DNA from: Desulfosudis oleivorans
GTDB lineage: Bacteria; Desulfobacterota; Desulfobacteria; Desulfobacterales; SURF-7
Direction: 5' to 3'
NCBI GenBank assembly: GCA_020723325.1
Contig: DYJD01000002.1
Coordinates: 334,291 to 398,290, forward strand
Length of the DNA: 64,000 nt
Shown here piece by piece: positions 53,214-62,400 of the stretch. Position 1 is the first letter of the stretch; every line of letters starts with the position of its first letter. Both the position numbers and the translations under genes were made by a program. Under the pieces are notes generated by a model. That model did not search any database. It had not been told where the DNA came from and saw only the letters and a program-made list of their open reading frames with translations.

Positions 53214-53666
53214 TTATATCTTGGATTTGAGACAATCGGCATATCCAGTCAGCCCAGGAAAATATTTATTATATATACCCCGATCCCTTGTGAGAATGGC
53301 ATCGCATTTTGCCATGGCAAAACCCCCGACCAGGAAATCCGCGAGAAAATGCGCTCGTTGTGTCAAGATTCGGCTGCAGTGGGGGCATGTTTGTTTTTCC
53401 TTACGTTGAAGATATTTCAGCCAACTTTTGGAGGCAGCCTCGACCGCAGCAATATCCAGTGGCTCTATGATGATTTTATGATCCGTCAGAAACGCTGAAA
53501 CCTGTTTCCCATCTCCACCGAACTGGGGCATTAATTCTCCGTAGACCAGCGCCGGCGATACAAGGCGGTGCTTTTCCCGTATCGCTTCATAGAGCTTCTC
53601 CTGGAAGACAGGGAATTCGTCCTTAAGAATGTCGATTAAAATGGTTGTGTCAACACAGACCCTCAT
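53214..53666 (-). CDS. PIN-domain toxin (VapC-like) with a cysteine pair
   Basis: The protein is 150 residues. Acidic residues typical of PIN nucleases are in RVCVDTTILID (D6), VYGELMP (Glu), HFLADFLVGGFAM (Asp) and ILTRDRGIY (Asp). An insert with CPHC between the second and third motifs is unusual and might bind metal. It overlaps the AbrB gene by four bases, giving the antitoxin-first order of vapBC. Confidence 0.82.
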   Translation of the reverse strand: MRVCVDTTILIDILKDEFPVFQEKLYEAIREKHRLVSPALVYGELMPQFGGDGKQVSAFLTDHKIIIEPLDIAAVEAASKSWLKYLQRKEKQTCPHCSRILTQRAHFLADFLVGGFAMAKCDAILTRDRGIYNKYFPGLTGYADCLKSKI

Positions 53667-53893
53667 GTGGCTTGCCCTCGTACCATCTCAAGATATTCTA
53701 TGCTGCCCTGTTTCCCCTTGAATTTACCCCGCCATTTTTTTTTAAGACCGTCGGTGGGATTGACAACCAACAAGTACCGCCCGCCCTCTTTGATGATATC
53801 CACTTCGGTTCCCGGTACAATCCCCAGCTCTTTGCGAACCGCCATCGGTAGTGTGATCTGATATTTTTCAGTTACTTTGGACATAGACTCCAT
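53663..53893 (-). CDS. AbrB/SpoVT-type antitoxin
   Basis: The protein is 76 residues from ATG 53893 (ATG 53884 is an alternative). SKVTEKYQITLPMAVRKELG then VPGTEVDIIKEGGRYLLVVN is a swapped-hairpin AbrB DNA-binding domain. The C-terminal tail should bind the PIN toxin encoded just downstream. The much longer frame from 54145 overlaps the opposite gene and is rejected. Confidence 0.85.
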   Translation of the reverse strand: MESMSKVTEKYQITLPMAVRKELGIVPGTEVDIIKEGGRYLLVVNPTDGLKKKWRGKFKGKQGSIEYLEMVRGQAT

Positions 53894-54053
53894 TCTCTTT
53901 GATGGGTATACCAATTTTATGGTTACAGTATACCAAGGGTGTTTTTCTCCGTCAAGTCCACTACTTTTTGGCCTTAGGCCTTGCCTTGGGCCCAAGGCTG
54001 TATTATATGGCATTGAAATACCCAAAACTGACAAAGGAAAACCAACAGTTCCC

Positions 54054-54830
54054 ATGCTGCTGATGACCTTCAACCTGCGATTTGAAAATGATACTGACGG
54101 CGACAACCACTGGCGTTTTCGGCGCGACGTGGTAGTGGACGTCATCCGGCGCTATCAGCCCGACATTCTCGGCACCCAGGAAGGCAAATGGACCCAGCTC
54201 AATTACCTGCGCGAACAACTGCCGGAGTATGCGGCCTTTCTGGCGGAGCGCGTGCCGGATGAAACCATTCAATGCCCAACCCTTTTCTTCCGCCGGGAAG
54301 CAATTGAGGTTGAGAGTGGCGGCGACTTCTGGCTGTCCACCACGCCGAATCAGCATTTGAGCAAGGACTGGGACAGCGCCTTCCCGCGCATGCTCAGCTT
54401 TGCCGCCATCCGGCATAAAAAATTCGCTTGCAAGCTGATGGCCGCTGTCACTCACCTGGACCATGTGGGTGTAATCGCCCGCCATGAGCAGGCTAAAATA
54501 ATAGGAAATTGGGCCGGAAAGCAGACCCGGCCGGTTGTCCTGCTGGGGGATTTCAACGATGCTCCGGGCTCAGACGCCCATGTCTTGCTGACCGGCCCTG
54601 CTACCCGCTTACAGGATACCTGGAAGGCCGTCAAAGGGACTGAAGATGCGGGAAGCTATACCCATCACGGTTTTACCGGCAGGCCGGCTGTTTCCCGGAT
54701 GGATTGGATTCTGGTGGATAACGCCTTTACGGTGAACAATGCCTGTATTCTTCAAGATAGCTTCAACGGTCGCTTTCCCTCGGATCATTTTCCGTATATG
54801 GCCGACATAGAACCAAAGGAAAACCCATGA
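54054..54830 (+). CDS. Endonuclease/exonuclease/phosphatase family hydrolase
   Basis: The protein is 258 residues, starting at ATG 54054. Catalytic motifs are TFNLRFEND, ILGTQEGKW, VTHLDHVG, VLLGDFNDAPGSDAH and FPSDHFPYMADI, the full EEP set. There is no signal peptide, so it acts in the cytoplasm; the substrate (nucleic acid, lipid or sugar phosphate) cannot be told. Its TGA overlaps the hypE ATG. Confidence 0.88.
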   Translation: MLLMTFNLRFENDTDGDNHWRFRRDVVVDVIRRYQPDILGTQEGKWTQLNYLREQLPEYAAFLAERVPDETIQCPTLFFRREAIEVESGGDFWLSTTPNQHLSKDWDSAFPRMLSFAAIRHKKFACKLMAAVTHLDHVGVIARHEQAKIIGNWAGKQTRPVVLLGDFNDAPGSDAHVLLTGPATRLQDTWKAVKGTEDAGSYTHHGFTGRPAVSRMDWILVDNAFTVNNACILQDSFNGRFPSDHFPYMADIEPKENP

Positions 54831-55834
54831 GCAGTCGCATTTTGCTCGATCACGGCAGCGGGGGTAAAATTGCCGGCCGCTTGATTCAGGAATTGATGCT
54901 GCCGGCTTTTGAAAATCCCATATTGGCTCAGTTGGCTGACGGCGCAATTCTCGATCTGGACGGCCGGCGTTTGGCCTTTTCCACCGACTCCTTTGTGGTG
55001 GATCCGCTTTTTTTTCCCGGCGGCAACATCGGCCATCTAGCCATCAACGGCACGGTCAATGACCTGGCCATGTGCGGCGCCGTGCCTCTGTATCTCAGCG
55101 CGGCTTTGATCATTGAAGAAGGCTTTGCCATAGAGGCGTTGACCGAAATCGTCAAAACCATGGGAGCCGCGGCCCGAACCGCAGGTGTTACCGTGGTAAC
55201 CGGCGACACCAAGGTGGTGCCCAAAGGCGCGGCGGATAAATTGTTCATCAACACATCCGGCATCGGCCTGATCCCGGCCGGGGTGGATATTGCCCCGCAT
55301 CGGGCCCGGCCCGGCGACCGGATCATCCTGAGCGGCACCATGGCGGATCACGGCATGGCCATCCTGACCAAACGGGCAGGACTTGCTTTTGAAACCGCCA
55401 TTTTGAGTGATTGCGCCCCACTGAACCGCATGACGGCCGCCATGCTGGCTGCGACCAAGAACATCCATGTCTTGCGCGATCCCACCCGGGGCGGTGTGGG
55501 CGCGGTCCTGAATGAGATCGCCCAAAGTGCGCAAGTGGGCATCCGGATATACGAGGAAAAGCTGCCCATCCGGCCGGAGGTGGCCGGGATTTGCGAACTC
55601 CTGGGTTTTGATCCGCTTTTTGTGGCCAATGAGGGCAAGCTTTTGGCCTTTGTGCCGGAAACAGACGCCGAGCGAGTGCTTGCGGCCATGCAGCAGGACC
55701 TGCTGGGGCAAAGCGCCTGTATCATCGGCCGGGTCACGGCGGACCATCTCGGCCGGGTGCTCATGGAAACCCGCATCGGCGGCACGCGCCTGATCGACAC
55801 CCCTGCCGGCGAACAATTACCGAGGATTTGCTGA
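54827..55834 (+). CDS. hypE: Hydrogenase maturation factor HypE
   Basis: This is a 335-residue AIR-synthase-like protein. FSTDSFVVDPLFFPGGNIGH, INGTVNDLAMCGA, DPTRGGVGAVLNEIA and the C-terminal PRIC, whose Cys335 carries the thiocarbamate/thiocyanate, are all intact. HypE supplies CN ligands of the [NiFe] centre with HypF. No other hyp gene is present in the window, and it is joined to an EEP hydrolase and apbE. It would mature the hydrogenase at 301-2750 among others. Confidence 0.95.
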   Translation: MSSRILLDHGSGGKIAGRLIQELMLPAFENPILAQLADGAILDLDGRRLAFSTDSFVVDPLFFPGGNIGHLAINGTVNDLAMCGAVPLYLSAALIIEEGFAIEALTEIVKTMGAAARTAGVTVVTGDTKVVPKGAADKLFINTSGIGLIPAGVDIAPHRARPGDRIILSGTMADHGMAILTKRAGLAFETAILSDCAPLNRMTAAMLAATKNIHVLRDPTRGGVGAVLNEIAQSAQVGIRIYEEKLPIRPEVAGICELLGFDPLFVANEGKLLAFVPETDAERVLAAMQQDLLGQSACIIGRVTADHLGRVLMETRIGGTRLIDTPAGEQLPRIC

Positions 55835-55837
55835 CCC

Positions 55838-56866
55838 ATGCCCAAAGCCCTACCGCTGTTCATCGGCATCATCCTAGGAACGGCCTTTTTCGGCTGCGCA
55901 CACAAAAAAGAAACCGTCTTCACCGGCAAGGCCATGGGTTCGGCCTATCACATCAAAGTGGTGGGCGTGTATTTTGACAATGCCGAGTCGCTTGGTCCAG
56001 CCATCGACCGGCGCCTGGAAGAACTAAACCAATGCATATCCACTTATCGCCCTGAAAGCGAAATCAGCCGCTTCAATCGCTTTTCAGCCCTTGATCCCTT
56101 TCCGATTTCAGATGACTTTGTTCGAATCCTGGAAACAGCTTGGCCTTTATATGATCAAACCGGCGGGGCCTGGGACCCCACCGTGGCCCCGCTGGTGGCC
56201 CTTTGGGGATTCGATGCCAAAGACGGTGCCGGCCGGATTCCGGACCAGGCCGACATCGACCGCTGCCGCGAGCAAATCGGTTTTACAGAACTTATTCTGC
56301 AAGAGCGCCGGTATCTTCGTAAAAAACGTGCCGACCTTTCCTTGGATTTAAATTCCGTGGGCCAAGGTTTTGGGGTGGATCAGGTGGCGGAAGTGATCCG
56401 TAAAGCCGGTTTTCATGATTTCCTGGTGGAAATCGGCGGGGAAGTCCTGGCTTCCGGCTCGCGGGCGGACGGAACCGACTGGCGCGTGGGGGTCAACAAA
56501 CCCGTTCAGGGTTCGCCCTTTGATCAGATTTATAAAATCGTTGCACTGCATGATCAGGCCATGTCCACCAGCGGCGACTACCGCAATTTTTTTATCAAGG
56601 AAGGCAAAACCTACTCCCATATCATCGATCCCCGCAACGGTCGCCCGGTCTCCAACGGCGTGGTCAGCGTTTCCATTACCGCCCCATCCTGCACCTACGC
56701 CGACGGCCTGGCCACGGCCGTGATGGTCCTGGGCACTTCGGAAGGCCTGGCCCTGATCAACAAACTGCCCGGGGTGGAGGGAATGATCATAGAGCGAGAT
56801 GAAAACGGGCGCCTGCGGGATTACTACTCAGAAGGATTCAAGGCCCTCCTTCTTGATCCGAAATAA
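55838..56866 (+). CDS. apbE: FAD:protein FMN transferase ApbE (lipoprotein)
   Basis: The protein is 342 residues. A lipobox ends at C20 (TAFFGC). GAWDPTVAPLVALWGFDAKD, LDLNSVGQGFGVDQVAEVIR, YSHIIDPRNGRPVSNGVVSV and TYADGLATAVMVLG are the ApbE motifs. It attaches FMN covalently to Thr of RnfG/NqrC-type proteins in the periplasm. It lies three bases after hypE. Confidence 0.95.
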   Translation: MPKALPLFIGIILGTAFFGCAHKKETVFTGKAMGSAYHIKVVGVYFDNAESLGPAIDRRLEELNQCISTYRPESEISRFNRFSALDPFPISDDFVRILETAWPLYDQTGGAWDPTVAPLVALWGFDAKDGAGRIPDQADIDRCREQIGFTELILQERRYLRKKRADLSLDLNSVGQGFGVDQVAEVIRKAGFHDFLVEIGGEVLASGSRADGTDWRVGVNKPVQGSPFDQIYKIVALHDQAMSTSGDYRNFFIKEGKTYSHIIDPRNGRPVSNGVVSVSITAPSCTYADGLATAVMVLGTSEGLALINKLPGVEGMIIERDENGRLRDYYSEGFKALLLDPK

Positions 56867-56880
56867 ACCATTCCAATTTT

Positions 56881-57306
56881 TTACTCCCCATCGGTTGAGG
56901 AAGCGGGTTTGCGCGATTGCTTCAAGCGTCCGTGCCTGGTCTTTTGCTCCAGGCGCTTTTTCCGGGAAGCCTTGGTAGGCCGAGTGGGCGTGCGCTGTTT
57001 GGGAAATACCGCCACGCTGCGGATCAGGTCCCGCAGCCGTTCCAAGGCCTCCATCCGGTTTTTCTCCTGGCTGCGGAATTTCTGGGCCTTGATGACGATG
57101 ATCCCTTCACGGGTGATGCGCTTGTCGCTACGTTTGACCAGCCGTTCTTTGTAAAAATCCGGCAGGGAGGAGGCGCGGATGTCAAAGCGTAAATGCACGG
57201 CCGAGGAGACCTTGTTGACATTCTGGCCGCCCGCGCCTTGGGCGCGCATGGCGCTGATTTCAACCTCACTTTCCGCTATCTTCACTTTTTGGGAAATTTC
57301 GATCAT
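56881..57306 (-). CDS. arfB: Alternative ribosome-rescue hydrolase ArfB
   Basis: The protein is 141 residues, starting at ATG 57306. The class I release-factor GGQ motif is at 26-28 (RAQGAGGQNVNKVSSAVHLR), and the C-terminal tail is strongly basic (KASRKKRLEQKTRHGRLKQS), which enters the mRNA channel of stalled ribosomes. It is convergent with apbE. Confidence 0.93.
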   Translation of the reverse strand: MIEISQKVKIAESEVEISAMRAQGAGGQNVNKVSSAVHLRFDIRASSLPDFYKERLVKRSDKRITREGIIVIKAQKFRSQEKNRMEALERLRDLIRSVAVFPKQRTPTRPTKASRKKRLEQKTRHGRLKQSRKPASSTDGE

Positions 57307-57389
57307 AATTTCACTTTTTAAATGCTGCCCATATTTCAATTGGAAAAAATAGTAGAAATAATCTACCAAAAATAGTTGCATATCTCAAA

Positions 57390-57431
57390 TTGACAAGTCT
57401 CAATTTTTGGCATATGTTTTATGCATATGCC
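57390..57431 (+). promoter_or_regulatory. vapBC promoter with overlapping palindromic operator
   Basis: A perfect TTGACA (57390-57395) is followed 17 bases later by TATGTT (57413-57418). GGCATATG (57409-57416) and CATATGCC (57424-57431) form an inverted repeat with a 7-base spacer over the -10, an arrangement expected for autorepression by VapB. Confidence 0.65.
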
Positions 57432-57451
57432 GAATTATGAAAGGAAGTCAT

Positions 57452-57691
57452 ATGCAACCAGAACGTCATGTACGCCTGTTCCGCAATGGCCGCAATCAGG
57501 CTCTTCGTATTCCACGTGAATTTGAACTTTCGGGCAATGAAGCCGTTATTCGCAAAGAGGGAAACCGTTTGATTATAGAGCCGGTGGAAACAGGGAATCG
57601 CTTAATCAAGCTATTGAAGACGCTTCGACCCATTGATGAAAGTATTCCCCCTTGCGCTGATCCGCCTCCAAATGGTGAGGATATTTTCTGA
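57452..57691 (+). CDS. vapB: VapB-type antitoxin
   Basis: The protein is 79 residues, starting at ATG 57452 after AAAGGAAG. HVRLFRNGRNQALRIPREFE is the VapB AbrB-like DNA-binding fold; the acidic, Pro-rich tail should bind the toxin. It overlaps vapC by one base. Confidence 0.9.
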   Translation: MQPERHVRLFRNGRNQALRIPREFELSGNEAVIRKEGNRLIIEPVETGNRLIKLLKTLRPIDESIPPCADPPPNGEDIF

Positions 57692-58101
57692 TGGATTCCC
57701 ATCGATATCTTTTAGACACAAATATTCTTTCGCATTTGATTCGTTTTCCCAACGGCACGATTCTGAATCATTTGGAATCTGTTTTGCCGGCCTCGGCCTG
57801 CACAAGCATTGTGGTATCTGCTGAAATTCACTATGGCCTTATGAAAAAAGGGTCTGCAACGCTCACAAGCCAGGCTCGGCGCATTTTAACAGCAATGGAT
57901 ATCTTGCCATTGGAATGCCCGGTGGAGGACCATTATGCAGACATCCGGGTCCATTTGGAAAAGTTGGGGACGCCCATCGGCGGAAATGATTTGCTTATCG
58001 CCGCCCATGCGCGTGCTTTGGGGATGATTTTAGTTACCGATAATATCAGAGAATTTTCCCGGGTGCCGGGCTTGGTCATTGAAAACTGGTTAGAACAATA
58101 A
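57691..58101 (+). CDS. vapC: VapC-type PIN ribonuclease toxin
   Basis: The protein is 136 residues. The PIN acidic residues are D9 (YLLDTNILSH), E45 (VSAEIHYGL), D100 (GGNDLLIAAHA) and D117 (LVTDNIREFSRVPGL). VapC toxins cleave tRNA or rRNA. It is the closest in the window to a standard vapC. Confidence 0.92.
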   Translation: MDSHRYLLDTNILSHLIRFPNGTILNHLESVLPASACTSIVVSAEIHYGLMKKGSATLTSQARRILTAMDILPLECPVEDHYADIRVHLEKLGTPIGGNDLLIAAHARALGMILVTDNIREFSRVPGLVIENWLEQ

Positions 58102-58117
58102 AATTTGCTATCCATAA

Positions 58118-59113
58118 TCAAGCTCGTTTTTGTTTGAGGCCCAATGAAAACTTGCTACGGTAGTCCTTGGGTGACATGCCGGTGTGTTTGATGAAAAGGC
58201 GCCTGAAGGAATTGATGTCTTCATACCCCACCTTCCAGGTGATTTCATTGACGGTTTCCCGGGTTCTTTCCAGCAGGCGTTTGGCGTTTTCAATGCGCAG
58301 GCGCTGCAGATAGGCTATGGGGGTCTCGCCGGTGGCGGTTTTAAAACGGCGCTTGAAATGGCGGGGACTCATGCCGATGGAAGCCGCCACTTGGTCCATG
58401 GGAAAATCATCTGTATATTTTTCCTCCATCCACTGCTGGGCCTTTAAGATCTGTTGATCCGAATGATTTTTCCAAAAGTCATAGATGATGTAGGGGGCCT
58501 GGCTCTGGCGGTCCGTATCCACCAGCAGGCTTTTGGCGCAGCGCGAGGCCAAATCCGTGGAGCCGTGTTTTTCAATCAAATGCAGGCATAAGTTCATGAA
58601 GGCCGTGGCTGCGCCGGTGCAATAAAGTCCGTCACATTCGGTCAAGATCTGGTCGATCTGCAGATTGACCTTTGGATATAGTTGTTTGAAGATGCCGGCA
58701 AACTGCCAGTTGGTGGTGGCAATACGATGATCCAGGAGCCCGGTTTCTGCCAAAAGAAATGTTCCGGCGCAGGTACTGGCAATATTCTTGCCGGATCCAT
58801 GTTGCTGCCGGATCCATTCACAGATGGCTTGAAAGCGCGGTGTTTTCAGATCAAAGGGCGGCAGAAACGAAGGCAGAAGAATCATATCGGTGGCTCCCAC
58901 CGCTTGCATGGCCTTCACCGGTTTCAGCACAATGCCCCCCTGGGCCGTGACGGGCAGGCCGTCCATGGTGACAATTTCCGTTTGAAACAACGGCGGCCCG
59001 CCATCGTTTTTCATGAAGAACCACCACAAATTGGCCACGGAAAAAGCATCCATCAGGCCGACAATGGATGAAGCCAAACAGTTTTCTTCTGCCAATAAGG
59101 TGATGGTGGCCAT
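58118..59113 (-). CDS. GlxA-type AraC-family regulator with DJ-1/PfpI domain
   Basis: The protein is 331 residues. Residues 1-195 form a DJ-1-like domain with an elbow Cys in STCAGTFLLAETGLLD; residues about 225-331 hold two AraC helix-turn-helices (IGMSPRHFKRRFKTATGETP and WKVGYEDINSFRRLFIKHTG). Such regulators often respond to small metabolites; the ligand is unknown. It is divergent from the activase gene across a repeat-bearing intergenic region. Confidence 0.9.
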   Translation of the reverse strand: MATITLLAEENCLASSIVGLMDAFSVANLWWFFMKNDGGPPLFQTEIVTMDGLPVTAQGGIVLKPVKAMQAVGATDMILLPSFLPPFDLKTPRFQAICEWIRQQHGSGKNIASTCAGTFLLAETGLLDHRIATTNWQFAGIFKQLYPKVNLQIDQILTECDGLYCTGAATAFMNLCLHLIEKHGSTDLASRCAKSLLVDTDRQSQAPYIIYDFWKNHSDQQILKAQQWMEEKYTDDFPMDQVAASIGMSPRHFKRRFKTATGETPIAYLQRLRIENAKRLLERTRETVNEITWKVGYEDINSFRRLFIKHTGMSPKDYRSKFSLGLKQKRA

Positions 59114-59238
59114 ACTGCCTCCTTGTGAATTAAAATGTCATTTTCGGCATGAATTATGTCATATATGCCTCTTCTTTCTTAACCTGTCAAGCGGTATAAA
59201 AGTCACGAATAGTGGAACTGCATCCGCTTTTTCGGGGT

Positions 59239-59359
59239 CGGGGTCGCTATCGGTATCGGTATCGAATTTTTTTTACGCATGATATGGGCCGGAAGAAATG
59301 AATCATGAAAAGCCCCTTTGCTTCTTTCGATACCGATTCCGATACCGATAGCGACCCCG
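59239..59359. repeat. 21-bp perfect inverted repeat of GATACC-like units
   Basis: Positions 59239-59259 and 59339-59359 are perfect reverse complements (key unit CCGATACCGATAGCGACCCCG on the right arm, split as two shorter words). Each arm is built from degenerate GATACC/GATTCC hexamers. The spacer is 79 bases. The right arm would encode an Asp/Ser/Thr repeat in the longest frame of the next gene. Confidence 0.8.
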
Positions 59360-59409
59360 AAAAGAATCATATTCAGGCAGGGATAAAAATAGAAAAACGA
59401 GGTGACACC

Positions 59410-62400
59410 ATGACAAAAATCGCAGGATGTGATCTGGGAAAGGCTTCGGCCGGATTTGTGATTGCACATCTGAAAGAGGGCGGCGCCATCGAAGTTGCGC
59501 AAACCCTTCACATGGCCCACCAGGGCGACCCATTGGGGGTTTTCCAGAAATGGTACCGGGATAACAACATTGGGGAATGTGCGGCCCTGGGCGCCACCGG
59601 CTTATATGCGGACGAATTCCTATCACCGGTACAAATCTTTCCCGAGGATGCCTGTCAGGAGGCGGCTCTGGAGGCGGATGGCCGTTTTCCGGACGAGCTG
59701 AATCTGGTCAGTGTGGGCGCGCGCGGTTACAGCGTGTTGTCGCGACAATCGGCGGAGCAAACGGGCGTCGGCACAAATGGCCGGCGGTTTTCCTACCACT
59801 ACCTGGAAAATGATAAATGTTCCTCCGGCGCCGGTGAAAACGTCCGGAAAATCGCAGGACGGTTCGGGCTGGATATCGAGCAGGCCGACCGTCTGGCCAG
59901 CACCGCCGCCGACAGCATCCCCATCACGGCGCGCTGTTCGGTATTTGCCAAAAGCGAGATGACCCATTACGCCAATCAGGGAAAATCCGTCAATGAGCTG
60001 TTCAAAGGCTTTTTCAGCTCCGTGGCGCGCAACACCTTTGCCCTGCTTTCCAAAAACAGGGTCAATGGACCGGTTTATCTGATCGGCGGTCTGACGCGCA
60101 TCGATTCATTGGTTGAGGCCTTTTCCACGGCCATTGGAGAATCTGTTTTGCTTCCGGAGAACCGGCTGATCTTTGAAGCCATGGGGGCGGCGGCCATTGC
60201 CGCGGCCCGGATCAACGGAAAGGGGAGTGCTGTGCTGCCCAAGGACCCCCAGGCCCTTATCGAAACCCGGAAAAAGCGCTTCACGGTATTGCAGCCCGCC
60301 TCCGCGTTCAAGAGTCGGGTTACGCGCATGGCGGCGATCCCGGCCGCAGCGGACTGGCAAAAAAGGCCGTCGGTTTTGGGCCTGGACTTGGGATCCACCG
60401 GTGCCAAGGCGGTGTTAACCGACATAGAAAGCGGACAACCCTTGCTGGATGTCTATGACCGTACCAAGGGAAACCCGGTGGATGCCGGCCGCCGGTTAAT
60501 GGCCGCGATTCTGGAAAAGGGGAGTCCGGATGTACGTGCCGTCGGTCTGACCGGCTCGGGGCGGGAAGCCGTGGCAACTTTGGCCCGCACGGTCTTTCCG
60601 GATTCGACCAAGGTTTGCGTGCTCAACGAGATCGTGGCCCATGCCACGGCAGCCATTTCCTGCGATCCGGATCAGGGGAAGGATATGTCCATCATCGAGA
60701 TCGGCGGACAGGATGCCAAGTATATCCGTATCAGCGGCGGGCGGATCATCGAGAGTGATATGAACAAGGCGTGCAGCGCCGGAACAGGCTCTTTTTTGGA
60801 AGAGCAGGCCAATTGCTACGAGGTGCGGGAAATCGACCATTTCGCCCGACTGGCCCGGGAAGCCCAAAGACCGCCGGATCTGGGGCAGATGTGTACGGTC
60901 TACATCGCCGAAGCCGGAGCCGAGGCTCTCAAGGATGGTTTCACCCTGGGTGATATCTTCGCCGGATTTCAATATTCCGTGATTCAGAACTACTTGAACC
61001 GGGTCATGGGTCGCCGTCAAATTGGCCACAAAATTTTCTTCCAGGGCAAGCCGGCCTCGAGCGATTCCCTGGCCTGGACCCTTTCGGCCTTAACCGGCCG
61101 GGACATCGTGGTGCCACCCAATCCGGGCGCCATGGGCGCTTGGGGTATCGGCCAGTGTGCCATTCGAGAAATCGGTCGGGAGGTCCTGCAGGCTGCGCCC
61201 GCACTGAAATTGACGGATTTTTTGGCGGCTGAGATTATCGACCGCTCCGAATTCGCTTGTAAGGATTCCTCCTGCCGAACCCTGTGCCCCATCGAACGCA
61301 CCACGGTAAAGTTCGGCGATATTCAAAAGGTGGCCACCTCGGGCGGGGCCTGTCCCAAATATGAAATCAACAAGGCCTCCTTTCCAAAACTTGAAAAAGA
61401 CGCCCCCAATCCCTTTGAAGAGCGTGCCCGGCTAATGGAAACTTATGAGGACGGACCTTCACAAAAGTCGGCAATGGCCATTCCCATGACCGGGCCCATC
61501 AGCGGCTTTCTGCCCTTTTTGTCGACCCTGGCACGGGAGCTTGGTTTTGCGGTTACCGTATTAAAATCCGATCCAACTTCCCTTGCCAAAGGCGAGCATC
61601 TGTGCAACAGCTTTGATTCCTGCGGCCCGGTAAAAATCGCCCATTCCATTTGCGACACCACCATTCCCTATCTTTTTTTTCCGAAAATCATGCAATTTGC
61701 CGACCGGGAAGGACCTGGCGGAATCGCCTGCGTAACCGAACAGACCATGCCCGAGGTCATCGAGCAATCCTTGCAGGCCCGGGGCCGCAAGGTGAAAGTA
61801 ATCCGGCCGCGGCTGTATCTGGAAAAAGGGCTTACCACCAAGGCAGTTGCCGACAGTCTCAAGGTTTTAACCGACGCTCTCGGCCTTGATGCAGCCAAAA
61901 TTGATCCGGCCCTGAAAAAAGCCGCCGCCGCCCAGATGCAATTTGAAGCCGCTCTTGCCGCCATCGGCGAACAGGCCCTCAGCTATGCCAAGGCCCGCCG
62001 GCTGCCGGTGGTGGTGGTATGCGGGGCCCAGCACGTCATCCATGACCAGGCCGCCAACTCTAAAATACCGGACCTCCTGCGGCAAAACGGGGCCATGGCC
62101 GTTCCCATGGATTGCTTTCCGATCCCGGCAAATACGGCTGAATTAAAACGGATTTACTGGGGGGACGCCAACCGCTTTCTGCGGGCGGCCCTTTCTGCCA
62201 AAGAGTCGAAAAACGCCTTTCCCCTCATGCTATCCTCCTTTGGCTGCGGTCCGGCCTCCTTTACCGAACAGGTCTTTCAATCCCTTTTGGCGGGTTATCC
62301 CCACACTATTCTGGAAAGCGACGGCCATGGCGGCGCCGCCGGATTTGTGACCCGGATCCAGGCCTTTTTACAGTCCGTGCGCCAAACCATGGCGGAGGAC

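Noticed and set aside
53894..54145. N-terminal extension of the AbrB-type antitoxin
   Set aside because: It overlaps the opposite-strand hydrolase gene, has no domain, and AbrB antitoxins are normally about 75-85 residues.
59305..59409. Upstream extension of the activase gene with an Asp/Ser/Thr repeat
   Set aside because: The residues come from the inverted DNA repeat; the ATG at 59410 has a good ribosome binding site and begins the conserved domain.
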